From a virus, in the IMG/VR virus record IMGVR_UViG_3300037340_000168, positions 1 to 39,153 of that record: DNA of 39,153 nucleotides; one strand, 5' to 3'. Below, piece by piece: positions 23,846 through 32,469 of the stretch (position 1 is the first letter of the stretch; the number at the start of each line of letters is the position of its first letter). The translations under genes and the position numbers were made by a program. The notes beneath the pieces were generated by a model. That model was not told the origin of the DNA, made no database searches, and was given only the letters and a program-made list of their open reading frames with translations.

Positions 23846-24187
23846 TTAGGCCGGCCGGCGCCTAGATTGGCGAGATGAAGGTCCGCCCCCAACCGCGCTC
23901 GTTATCTGATAGACTCGATTGTCATCGACCATCTTCGAGCCAAGCTTCAGCTTGAGGCGCTTGCGCACCACGCCGGCAAAAAAGCCGCGCACCGAATGCT
24001 GCCGCCATCCCGTGGCTTTCATGATGGCCGCGATCGTTGTGCCTTTAGGCTGTCTCAGCATACCAAGGACGGTTTCTTGTTTGGTGCCGCTACGGGTTGG
24101 GCCCGCAACGCGCTGAAGCTTTGCAGGTCCCTTGGCGCGAGTTTGGCCGCGTGCCGGCTCGGGTTTACTTCGTTTTTTGCGGTGCAA
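23846..24187 (-). CDS. DUF3489 protein (HTH-like)
   Basis: The DUF3489 core is clear: TKQETVLGMLRQPKGTTIAA, then IMKATGWRQHSVRGFFAGVVRK and DNRVYQI, a winged-helix-like domain after a basic Lys/Arg/Ala tail. I chose ATG 24187 because GAAGGGA precedes it; GTG 24229 and ATG 24217 are further options but overlap an inverted repeat. It leads the DUF3489-DUF2924-recombinase trio and may bind DNA as a regulator or recombination accessory factor. Confidence 0.82.
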   Translation of the reverse strand: MHRKKRSKPEPARGQTRAKGPAKLQRVAGPTRSGTKQETVLGMLRQPKGTTIAAIMKATGWRQHSVRGFFAGVVRKRLKLKLGSKMVDDNRVYQITSAVGGGPSSRQSRRRPA

Positions 24188-24207
24188 CATTTGAGATCCC
24201 TTCGGTT

Positions 24208-24229
24208 GTGACGGCATAAGCGCCGTCAC
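24208..24229. promoter_or_regulatory. Inverted repeat before the recombinase trio
   Basis: GTGACGGC and GCCGTCAC are perfect 8-bp arms around ATAAGC, just upstream of the DUF3489 start. It could be an operator or leader hairpin for the recombinase operon. No other strong signal is seen from 24230 to 24786, and I find no credible gene in that stretch. Confidence 0.4.
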
Positions 24230-24786
24230 CGCCGAAGCCCCGCGATGGCAACAGGGCCGGCGGGGCGGGATCCAGATAGAGCCGAAGGTCCTATTTGGCT
24301 TGCGGACACTGACGCTCTATTGCCAGCGACAGTCCAGTCCTTTCTGGGGGCGAGATCTCTGCTGTGGGGGGTGATTTCCGAATGGGGGACATAACCGTAT
24401 TCTCAGTTTGAATCTCACTCGCTCCGCCAATCCCTGTTCCGAAACCGCTCTCCGATGCCGCGAGCTGCGAGCGAGAGCATGCTTTTGGGGGCCATTCGCC
24501 GCGGCGACCTCTGTACTTCCACGCTCGTCACTACGGCCAAAAGTCTTCTCCGCGGGCTCATTTTCTCCAGAGCTCTGTACTTTTGGCCAAGGATACGGTT
24601 CGTCCAAAACCATAAACACCGGCATTTTCGCACACGATTCTCAGGCTAGAGTTTGAAGGGGCATTCGCCTGGTCGAGCGAAGTCGCGAACGGCCTTAGTT
24701 CGTCTCTGGCTTCGAATACCGCCAAATTAGTCAACCAACATCGGCCTTATTGATTTTCTCGATCGCGCTTGCGATCTGTTGGGAAA

Positions 24787-25023
24787 TCACAATTTCATTA
24801 CAAGTTTGATCTGGGCATCGATCCACGAGACTTGTGAGGAATTAGCTATTTCCTTGCAAGTGAGAGTCTGCCCATTCCCGAGTTCTTGGTAGCCCTTGTT
24901 TGGGAAGCACTGTCGATTGGTGGTAACCGGCGACCGTCCGCCCAAGTTAGGCCAAAAGCCTGTGGTATCGATTCGCCAGCCGTCAAAGGTTTGCCGGGCG
25001 TTGGCCCGGGCGAAAGCAGCCAT
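24787..25023 (-). CDS. Possible small divergent protein (78 aa)
   Basis: This frame runs from ATG 25023 to TGA 24787, divergent from the caspase-helicase gene, whose start is 46 bp away. It reads plausibly (FDGWRIDTTGFWPNLGGRSP, QELGNGQTLTCKEIANSSQV) with normal codon use and two Cys, but I do not recognise it and see no clear ribosome site. If real, it could be a partner or inhibitor of the neighbouring protein. Chance is a fair alternative. Confidence 0.3.
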   Translation of the reverse strand: MAAFARANARQTFDGWRIDTTGFWPNLGGRSPVTTNRQCFPNKGYQELGNGQTLTCKEIANSSQVSWIDAQIKLVMKL

Positions 25024-25068
25024 TGCCTCGCTGCTTGGGAATGGCGCCGAATAAAAAAGGAGTGGGTC

Positions 25069-28000
25069 GTGGCGTTCAAAGGGCTGTTCATTGGGGTCGA
25101 CCGCTATGCGTCGCCCGACGTCAATTGGCTAAGCTGCGCTACGCGGGACGCGAGGGCGCTGCACGCTATGTTTACCGACAATCTTGGTGGTAGCGCCAAG
25201 CTGCTCGCTGATGAGCAAGCGACACGGGCATCGATTCAGCAGGAATTTGAGGCTCTCGCGAATTGTGACGTCGAGGACGTTGTAGTGATCGGTTTTTCTG
25301 GGCACGGCACCGATACCCACCAGCTTGTGACCTATGACACAGGCTTGGAGGACCTCACCGACACAACCATCCCGCTGGAAGAACTGAGAGTTTGGTTTGA
25401 ACGCATACCGTCGCGTCGCCTTGTGCTCTTTTTGGATTGTTGTTTCTCTGGTGGCATGGGCGCCAAAGTGCTTCATGCCGATGGAGTTCCGCGCGATCCG
25501 ACCTCTGTTGAGGCGCGTTTGGCGAATCTGTCAGGCGACGGTCGACTCATCGTCACTGCATCGGGGCCGACCGAGGCCGCCTATGAAAGCCCGCGATTGC
25601 GGCACGGGTTTCTTACCTATTACCTGCTTGAAGCCCTACAAGGCGCCGAGGAAGTTCAGGATGCAGGACGAATCCCCGTTTATCGCTTGCTCGAATACAT
25701 TACGCGCCGAGTGGTCGATGCGGCCGATAAGGTCGGTCACCCACAACACCCGACGGTGCGCGGGCAGATCGATCGCGAACTCGTTTGGCCGCTATTCAAG
25801 CCGGGTATGCTGTATGAGGCCGCCTTTCCAGAGCGAGCTCGTTCTGTCGCCGCAGCCGATGTGGTCAGCCTGGCAGTCTTTGGGTTTCCCGCACATCTGC
25901 TCGCGGCTTGGAGCGGCGCAATTCGAGAGATAAATCCGCTTCAATTGGCGGCAATCAATGAATACGGCGTTCTTAATGGAGAGAATGTTTTAGTGTCGGC
26001 CCCGACATCGTCCGGTAAGACTATGATCGGAGAGCTTGCGGCATTGCGCAGCATCCTTGATCGCCGACGCGCACTATTTCTCTTGCCGCTAAAGGCCCTT
26101 GTTAACGACAAGCTGCGTCAGTTTCAGCGGCTCTATGCCTCCTTTGGAGTGAGAACGATCGAAGCAACCGGCGAGACCGATGACATTTCGCCGCTATTAC
26201 GCGGGCAGTATGATATTGCGCTCCTGACCTACGAAAAATTTGCAGCTATTGCGCTGGCTTATCCGCATGTCATCGAGCACGTTGGTACCATTGTGGTTGA
26301 TGAAGTGCAGATGATCGCGGACGCCTCGCGCGGCGCTAATCTGGAGTTTTTGCTGACGCTGATCCGTATGTTGGCCCGCAGTGGCATTGCCCCACAACTC
26401 GTTGCGCTGTCGGCGGTGATCGGCGACACCAACGGCTTCGAGCGGTGGCTTGGCGCAAGATTGCTTCGGCGCACCGAGCGGCCCGTTCCACTGGATGAAG
26501 GCTTGTTGCTTGCCGACGGCCGTTTCCGGTATCTCGACGGAAAGAGCGGCGTAGAAGGAGTGACTGAGCCTTTATTTAGGCCGATTTATCGGAAGGGCAG
26601 CAGCCAAGATTGGGTAATACCGCTAACCCAAAAACTCGTCGCCGAAGGCAAACAGGTTATCGTTTTTCGGGAGAGGAAGGGCGACACCCGTGGCTGCGCC
26701 AACTATCTGGCAGAGAATTTGAGATTGCCTCCGGCAGCGGAGGCGCTGCGCATGCTTCCGACCGGCGACCCTTCCCTTGCGTCATCCGCGCTACGCTCGG
26801 CCTTGCAGCGAGGCGTCGCTTTCCACAATGCCGACCTGAATCCGGGTGAACGGCGGGCCGTTGAGGAAGCCTTTCGGCAGGAGGACTCCACTCTACGCGT
26901 AATCGCCGCTACGACGACGCTTGCGATGGGTATTAATACACCTGCGGCGGCTGTTATTGTCGTAGGCTTAGAGCACCCTGGCCAAGTTCCATACAGCGTC
27001 GCAGAGTATAAAAATATTGTCGGTCGCGCGGGGCGTCTGGGTCATGCCGAGCGCGGAACCTCATATTTGCTCGCAGTCGATGGCCTTCACGAGCACGATT
27101 TCTGGAACCGCTATGTCCGGGGAACGCCGGAAGACCTGCAATCCCGGTTTCTTGGATCTACCACCGATCCGCGCACGCTCATCATCCGCGTCCTGAATGC
27201 GGCACGCCGGTCGGTTGACGGCGTCACCGCCGAGGAAGTAATCGAGTTTCTAGAAGCCAGCTTTGGAGCTTTCCAGGAGATCCAACGCAACGGACACTGG
27301 AAATGGAGTCGCGACGATTTGGCAGCCTCACTGAGGGACCTCGCACAACATGGTCTAATCGAAATCAAGCCGGATGGGAGCCATCGCCTGACGCCGCTGG
27401 GTCAACTTGCTGGTCAGGGCTTATGCGAAGTCGGCTCTGTGGTGCGATTAGTTGACTGTCTGCGTCCACTTGGGGATCGCGAGATTTCCGACCCGGCCCT
27501 TATCACAGCCGTGCAAGCTACCATTGAGCTGGATCAGGTACTCTTTCCTATTAATAAGAAAAGCACGCAAAAGGAGCCTCAGGCCTGGGCGCAGGAACTG
27601 CGGAACCAGGGAGTTTCGCACCTCATTCTTCGGAATCTCCAACGCGACGTAAGCTCTCAACATGAGGCGACGCTGAGGGCCAAGAAAGCCGTCGCTTGTT
27701 TGCTGTATATATCCGGTCGCCCCATAGAGGAAATCGAGCGTATTCTAACTCAATTCGGCGGGGCGTCTGATGGAGCTGCTGGCCCGATACGTGCGGTCGC
27801 TTCCAGAACCTGTGATATGCTTCGCACAGCGGCCGACATCGCTGAAATTCTGCATCCCGGTCTTGATCTTGCGGAACGCGTCAGCCGCCTGTTGGTTCGG
27901 CTGGACTTGGGCATTGCGGGAGCGGTAGTTGAAGTGGGCCGCATAGCACGATCGCAGTTCTCGCGTAGTGATTATCGACGTCTGGCAGCGGCAGGCTTTA

Positions 28001-28170
28001 CGACCGCACAGCAGATTCGTGGTGCCGATCTAGCGCGGCTCGGTGAATGTCTCGGTGGCGACTCGGCCAAGCTCAAGCTTCTAAAAGACGCATCCGAACA
28101 GATGGCGGCTCAAGAGGAGCGACGTTCTGCTCAGAAGCCTCCACCTGTGTTAGAGCCCTACGTAGCTTAG
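25069..28170 (+). CDS. Caspase-like protease fused to Ski2/Hel308-type SF2 helicase
   Basis: A 1033-aa two-enzyme protein starting at GTG 25069, with AAGGAG 6 bases upstream. Residues 1-240 form a caspase/metacaspase-like (C14) domain: GLFIGVDRYA opening, catalytic His79 in GFSGHG and Cys125 in LDCCFSGG. Residues 280-700 form a Ski2-like helicase: SAPTSSGKT (310-318), DEVQ box (411-414), LSAVIGD motif III, and motif VI IVGRAGRLGHAERG. Winged-helix-like (GHWKWSRDDLAASLRDLAQH) and C-terminal helix-hairpin-helix-like parts (LAAAGFTTAQQIRGADLARL) follow. I infer that nucleic-acid sensing by the helicase controls a protease effector, as in abortive-infection systems. No classical CARF, TIR or STAND module is visible. 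Function is unproven. Confidence 0.9.
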   Translation: MAFKGLFIGVDRYASPDVNWLSCATRDARALHAMFTDNLGGSAKLLADEQATRASIQQEFEALANCDVEDVVVIGFSGHGTDTHQLVTYDTGLEDLTDTTIPLEELRVWFERIPSRRLVLFLDCCFSGGMGAKVLHADGVPRDPTSVEARLANLSGDGRLIVTASGPTEAAYESPRLRHGFLTYYLLEALQGAEEVQDAGRIPVYRLLEYITRRVVDAADKVGHPQHPTVRGQIDRELVWPLFKPGMLYEAAFPERARSVAAADVVSLAVFGFPAHLLAAWSGAIREINPLQLAAINEYGVLNGENVLVSAPTSSGKTMIGELAALRSILDRRRALFLLPLKALVNDKLRQFQRLYASFGVRTIEATGETDDISPLLRGQYDIALLTYEKFAAIALAYPHVIEHVGTIVVDEVQMIADASRGANLEFLLTLIRMLARSGIAPQLVALSAVIGDTNGFERWLGARLLRRTERPVPLDEGLLLADGRFRYLDGKSGVEGVTEPLFRPIYRKGSSQDWVIPLTQKLVAEGKQVIVFRERKGDTRGCANYLAENLRLPPAAEALRMLPTGDPSLASSALRSALQRGVAFHNADLNPGERRAVEEAFRQEDSTLRVIAATTTLAMGINTPAAAVIVVGLEHPGQVPYSVAEYKNIVGRAGRLGHAERGTSYLLAVDGLHEHDFWNRYVRGTPEDLQSRFLGSTTDPRTLIIRVLNAARRSVDGVTAEEVIEFLEASFGAFQEIQRNGHWKWSRDDLAASLRDLAQHGLIEIKPDGSHRLTPLGQLAGQGLCEVGSVVRLVDCLRPLGDREISDPALITAVQATIELDQVLFPINKKSTQKEPQAWAQELRNQGVSHLILRNLQRDVSSQHEATLRAKKAVACLLYISGRPIEEIERILTQFGGASDGAAGPIRAVASRTCDMLRTAADIAEILHPGLDLAERVSRLLVRLDLGIAGAVVEVGRIARSQFSRSDYRRLAAAGFTTAQQIRGADLARLGECLGGDSAKLKLLKDASEQMAAQEERRSAQKPPPVLEPYVA

Positions 28171-28472
28171 ACGCCTCATTTCCTCTCAGGCATTGTGGTC
28201 GGCGTTAATGCGCTTTGGCTTGGCTTTACGTTCTTTACCGAACATTCCCAATGGGTGAAAAAAGTACGAGGATTGCCTTATCGAAGCGCTGGCCAGAAAC
28301 CCCAATTGTAAGCCGCCGCCCATAGCGCCGAAGAAGGCAGCGAATCGAATTTCTCAGCTTTTGCCGGGTCGCGCTAAGTCGCGACAATAGGCTGCCGCGA
28401 AGGGAGGAGTTGTTGGGATTGTTTAATGTGGAAACGCCTCCTCGACTTGCACCCGTCCGTCCTGGCCATTGT
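28171..28472. other. Gene-free stretch between convergent genes
   Basis: About 300 bp separate the 3' ends of the caspase-helicase gene and the vWA-like gene. I see no credible coding sequence, tRNA or strong terminator. GGTCGCGCTAAGTCGCGACA near 28366 is a weak hairpin, and an AT-rich run TTAAAAATTTTAA is found near 28482. Confidence 0.4.
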
Positions 28473-29651
28473 TCATTGCGTTAAAAATTTTAATGTGTAA
28501 CTGACGCTTTGGCTTCCTTCCTTAAATACTTCCTGATTAGGAGCCTGCAAAGCACCCCCCAAAGCGCCACCGTTCTTTCCTGTAAGGCTGATCTGATCCC
28601 CGCGACGGAAATATGGGTTTGGCGAGTCCGGTGGCACCGTTTCACTGGAGGTAGCATTCAAGGTGCAGCCATCACTCGAGCACCGGTAGGTCCCATCGAA
28701 GGGCACGTATAACGCGCCCACGCCGACGTTGAACGCCAGCCATCCAGTAGCTTCTTCGCCTTGTTTGCCGGCGAATAGGGCAAGCTTGACGCTCCCCTGC
28801 GTTCCGCCGCCTTGAAACGTGCCAGATATACGCACTGCCGGCGGGAATAGACTGCTCTCCTGCTGAGGAAGTGATGGCGCAAAGGATTTCAAATGAGCCC
28901 AGTTCTTTAGGAAGAAAGCTGAAAACGTCTCCTTGCGTTGGTCCAACGCAGTTGAGCTTAGAACGCCATTAATCCCAAAGACTTGTACTTCTGATCCGGC
29001 AAAACTCGCAGAGTACTGTTTGATGAGCGCCTCAAAAGAAGCCGCCGTGGCTTTTGTATCTAGCGAAGCGTCTTTAAGCGACCCATCTGTGTAAATGATC
29101 AAGCGGTAAAACGCTTTGGGGTCAGAGAAGCGATCCTTGTCAAACGCGATCGCCCCAAGAATGTTCTGCCGATCGCCAGCCTGGTATTTATTAGATTGGG
29201 CTATCACTTGATCGAGCGAGTTTCGTAGACGAGCGTCAAAGGTCTGCAAGTTCTCACGCTGTTGGTCAGCAGGATCAAGAGTGGTCAATCTATCCACGAT
29301 CCCGCGGTTGGTTCGGGACGCCTGAATTTCCGAAGCAGAAAGGACGGGATAGCAAGAATCGAACACCTCTTTGATCTCAAAAGTATTAGGGTTCACTCCA
29401 ATTATCGCCAAATTCTCTCGCGGAGCGAGTTCCAGACGGTTTAAGATGGCTAGCCCCCAATCTTGCTTGTTGCTCTGGATGGCCGCCAAATCAACATAGA
29501 CTACAGTCTTTCGGTACGTCAGAACGGGCGCGGTTTTGCAAAGATGGTCGATATTCGGCGTGGCAATCAATTGCGCGTTTGCCGGCGCGCACAACGCCAT
29601 AACAGCAACGATCGGCACCAAAAGCTTACAAAGATTCAGCGAGTCCTGCAT
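28473..29651 (-). CDS. Periplasmic vWA-like protein
   Basis: A 392-aa protein with a signal peptide (LLVPIVAVMALCAPANAQ, cleavage near residue 26). The body looks like a von Willebrand A fold: KTVVYVDLAAI (about 49-58), a degenerate first MIDAS motif, and FYRLIIYTDGSL (about 181-192) carrying the TDG motif. The C-terminal 130 residues are Gly-rich and beta (ISGTFQGGGTQGSVKLALFA). ATG 29651 is chosen with GGGGGAAAG just upstream. It is last in a three-gene operon with an OmpA-family and a four-TM protein, suggesting an envelope complex. Partner and ligand unknown. Confidence 0.7.
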   Translation of the reverse strand: MQDSLNLCKLLVPIVAVMALCAPANAQLIATPNIDHLCKTAPVLTYRKTVVYVDLAAIQSNKQDWGLAILNRLELAPRENLAIIGVNPNTFEIKEVFDSCYPVLSASEIQASRTNRGIVDRLTTLDPADQQRENLQTFDARLRNSLDQVIAQSNKYQAGDRQNILGAIAFDKDRFSDPKAFYRLIIYTDGSLKDASLDTKATAASFEALIKQYSASFAGSEVQVFGINGVLSSTALDQRKETFSAFFLKNWAHLKSFAPSLPQQESSLFPPAVRISGTFQGGGTQGSVKLALFAGKQGEEATGWLAFNVGVGALYVPFDGTYRCSSDGCTLNATSSETVPPDSPNPYFRRGDQISLTGKNGGALGGALQAPNQEVFKEGSQSVSYTLKFLTQ

Positions 29652-29669
29652 AACTTTCCCCCACAACGC

Positions 29670-30677
29670 CTAGCTAATTCCTTCGCTTTCTTTAACTTCC
29701 TTAAGGCGTTCAATTAGACTTCTGATGTCGTCCCGCAAGGTGGTATATTCGTTTAACGCAACTTTATTTTTATCCCTCAACCGTTCGTAGTAAGCGTTCA
29801 AACGCTTTTCTTCGGCGACGAAGGGCTTGAGCTTCTTATCCACGACGGCGCTTGCTCGCAAATAATCGCGATATTTCTCCCTTAGCTCGGGCACTTTTTC
29901 GTGCATCGCCCAGGAATATAATGTGCCCAATACCCAAATCAGAATGTTGACGATTATCGTCGGCCCGAGCCGAGACCAGATCATGGAGCTGCTGGCCCCA
30001 CCGAATGTAGAAGCTCCGGCGCCTGTGTTGAGCCCTAGCTCGTCCGAGATGACGATCCAACGCAACCAAACAACCGTGATAAATGCGCAAATCAAAGCCA
30101 CGGTCGCAATCGTTAGGGCTAGTTTTCTGCCTAAGATGTTTCGATATTCAACCGACGGATGGATGATTTCCGAGATTTGTTTGAGGTAGGCACCGTGAAG
30201 ATCGCTCGCAATGGCAAAAATGGCGGCGACGATGATTGTTGCCGCGATTGCAAAAACGGGTATGAAAATCGCGGAAAACGTCGCGAAGTTCACATACCAT
30301 TCGGCTACACCGACCAAAATCAACGGAATGGAGTACAAAACTGGTGAGATATTCCTGGGATAGCCGCCACCATTAACTTGCCGGCGTTCCTGGAAATCTT
30401 GATCCGCAGCCTTTTGCGCTTGAAGGGCTCGTTGATAGGTCGGGTCTTTGTCGACCTGCTCGCGCTTCGCTTGGATCGCCGCAACCTCTTCTGCGTCCAA
30501 CTCCGCGAGGTGGTGAGTACTTCTTTCGTCGATCTCGCTCGTAAGTCGCTTCTCAGCGTTCGTTAAATTTCTGAGATGCGCTCGACGTTGGTTAGTGTCA
30601 TTGCGGTTCGACGCGAGATAAGCAAGCGCCCCACGCCGGATCGGTTCAATTTCCTCGCGAAGTGAATCGTTTGGCAT
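29670..30677 (-). CDS. Four-TM coiled-coil membrane protein (335 aa)
   Basis: An N-terminal charged helical region (about 30-100: AHLRNLTNAEKRLTSEIDER and on) is followed by membrane segments at about 112-132, 135-157, 185-210 and 237-256, then a long C-terminal coiled coil (260-330: REKYRDYLRASAVVDKKLKP and on). Both charged parts should lie in the cytoplasm. I do not recognise a family. Its place between an OmpA-family and a vWA-like periplasmic protein, 18 and 11 bp apart, argues for an inner-membrane part of an envelope-spanning assembly. Confidence 0.72.
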   Translation of the reverse strand: MPNDSLREEIEPIRRGALAYLASNRNDTNQRRAHLRNLTNAEKRLTSEIDERSTHHLAELDAEEVAAIQAKREQVDKDPTYQRALQAQKAADQDFQERRQVNGGGYPRNISPVLYSIPLILVGVAEWYVNFATFSAIFIPVFAIAATIIVAAIFAIASDLHGAYLKQISEIIHPSVEYRNILGRKLALTIATVALICAFITVVWLRWIVISDELGLNTGAGASTFGGASSSMIWSRLGPTIIVNILIWVLGTLYSWAMHEKVPELREKYRDYLRASAVVDKKLKPFVAEEKRLNAYYERLRDKNKVALNEYTTLRDDIRSLIERLKEVKESEGIS

Positions 30678-30688
30678 CTTCTGTTCGC

Positions 30689-32311
30689 CTATTGTGTCTG
30701 AAGTTCTTTTAGGGATGGCCTTTGAAGGGTTTCGGCCGGCAAGGGGTCCCTCGTTGGATGAGGATTGACTGGAAGGGCGCTCCTTGCCAGGTCAACTGTG
30801 GCTAACGGTTGGCCGTCGCCGGACGCGGGAAGAACCGGAACGGTCTTTGGGCCTGCGGCGCAGTCGGTTACGGCAGGATTTTTTAGGTCGTTGTCGTAGC
30901 GGAAGCAGGGGTTGTATTTAATTTGCTCAATTGCGGCTTTCGTTGCTCCGGGAACATCCGAAATGAAAAATTCTACCCTTCTGTTTCTTGCGCGGCCGTC
31001 GGCGGTGCTATTGCTAGCGACGGGCTGTTGTTTTCCCATCGGCACAATTCCCAAGAATCTATCCTGGACGCCGGCGCTCCTGAGCGCCAAAGCAACTGTT
31101 GAAGCTCTGTTCTTAGAGAGTGTGTCATTGTAGTCGTCGGAACCGACGGCGTCGGTGTGGCCGACCACAAGGATAGATCTATAGGAGCTATCTTTTTTCA
31201 GGGTATTGGCGAAATCAAGGACGGCAGATTGTGCCGCTCGTTCGAGCGAAAAGCTGTCGAAGGCGAAGAAGACTGTATCGCTGTAGCGTATGTGCGACAC
31301 CGGAACGGATACCTTTACATTTGGTAGGGTTCCCGGAGGCAAAGTGATCACCAGATAGTCAAAGGTATATTGTGTGGCGGTCGCTTGCAGCGTCTTAAAG
31401 AGCGAATCTCGGATTGCTTGGTTCTTAAGCAGACTGGCTTCGTTCACGGCCCCGTACAGCGCCCCAGCGTTTCGGTCACTGGAAGAATCGGTTTGCTGCG
31501 CCGCTGCCGGCTTTTGCGCTGTCGAGTCCGATGTTTGGAGCGGAGTTTTTGGTTTGTCAGAATACGATGACGCGTTGACCGCTAAGAATCTAAGCGTGCC
31601 TTGTCCTTCGTCATCGTGGCTCGCAATCCACACGAACCCTGGCCCACCGCCAACGCGGTACACGGGAAGTCCGGCTCGTGCTGAGCGCGAGAAGTCTCCG
31701 ATAAAGTCAACGAGAAAACCTTTCTGAATTGCCTTGTTGCTCGCCAGGTCGCGAAGACTACCGTCATCAAGTGGTTCGAGAGTTGCCTGTCCCCACACCG
31801 CGAGAGTCCCCGCAGGGAAACCGGGGCGGGAGGGTAGTTCCGTGATACGAGGCGCTGAATTCACTTTTTTGGAATAGCGTTCGATGTCGTCTCGAACCTC
31901 TGACGGCCCCCAATATGCTGGAGACTGAAAGCGATTGACGTAAACGACGGTACCGCCAGCGGCGTGTAAAATGGAGAATGTTGTTTGGAAAGCTCCCCGA
32001 GCCTCGCTCCCCGTTACCTGCTTGGTGCAAAAAGTGTACCCCGAAAATTGCGTGCTTTTTTGACATTTAAAGTCGTCCTGGGTGGCCTGATTTTTTGGAA
32101 AATGGTCACCGAGTGCAATTCCATCAACAGAGTATAGAAGACCGGAGTTATCGCCGGTGTTGTTACCAGTTGGAAGCATCGACGGAGAACTGGCTGCTTG
32201 GACTACCGACGAGGCCGCGGCGGCAGCCAAAGACAACGCTGCCGCGGCGAGGAGCACGCAGATTGATCCCGGCCAGAGGCAGTGCAAGCGTCTCTCAGGA
32301 TACGCAGCCAA
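30689..32311 (-). CDS. OmpA-family peptidoglycan-binding periplasmic protein (540 aa)
   Basis: An export signal (about 14-39, SICVLLAAAALSLAAAAASS) starts the protein. The OmpA-like domain lies at about 345-465: FFAFDSFSLERAAQSAVLDF, VVGHTDAVGSDDYNDTLSKNRA and NRRVEFFIS are the peptidoglycan-binding signatures. The first 300 residues are a less conserved domain. The start is TTG 32311, preceded by AGGGGA. It heads the operon OmpA-4TM-vWA, and its domain probably anchors the complex to the cell wall. The layout faintly recalls Zorya ZorA/ZorB, but no MotA-like channel or Asp-bearing TM helix was seen. Confidence 0.85.
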   Translation of the reverse strand: MAAYPERRLHCLWPGSICVLLAAAALSLAAAAASSVVQAASSPSMLPTGNNTGDNSGLLYSVDGIALGDHFPKNQATQDDFKCQKSTQFSGYTFCTKQVTGSEARGAFQTTFSILHAAGGTVVYVNRFQSPAYWGPSEVRDDIERYSKKVNSAPRITELPSRPGFPAGTLAVWGQATLEPLDDGSLRDLASNKAIQKGFLVDFIGDFSRSARAGLPVYRVGGGPGFVWIASHDDEGQGTLRFLAVNASSYSDKPKTPLQTSDSTAQKPAAAQQTDSSSDRNAGALYGAVNEASLLKNQAIRDSLFKTLQATATQYTFDYLVITLPPGTLPNVKVSVPVSHIRYSDTVFFAFDSFSLERAAQSAVLDFANTLKKDSSYRSILVVGHTDAVGSDDYNDTLSKNRASTVALALRSAGVQDRFLGIVPMGKQQPVASNSTADGRARNRRVEFFISDVPGATKAAIEQIKYNPCFRYDNDLKNPAVTDCAAGPKTVPVLPASGDGQPLATVDLARSALPVNPHPTRDPLPAETLQRPSLKELQTQ

Positions 32312-32469
32312 CTTCAGTCCCCTATAAGCACTGAAGTTAAGCTTCCGCGCGCAATGCGTGCAATAGGTCGTTATCTACACCAAGGCCACATCTCGTTGTG
32401 GGTGTTTATAACACCTACAATATGTTGATATGTTCTTGCCGGCAGATAAAGGCGGCGTATTCAGGCACC

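Noticed and set aside
24400-24430. GAATCTCACTCGCTCCGCCA resembles a tRNA-Ser 3' end
   Set aside because: No pairing T stem, anticodon arm or acceptor 5' strand could be built around it; at best a short fragment, and no partner repeat was found to make it an att site.
24317-24625. 102-codon minus-strand frame before the caspase-helicase region
   Set aside because: Low-complexity composition, no ribosome site and no family likeness.
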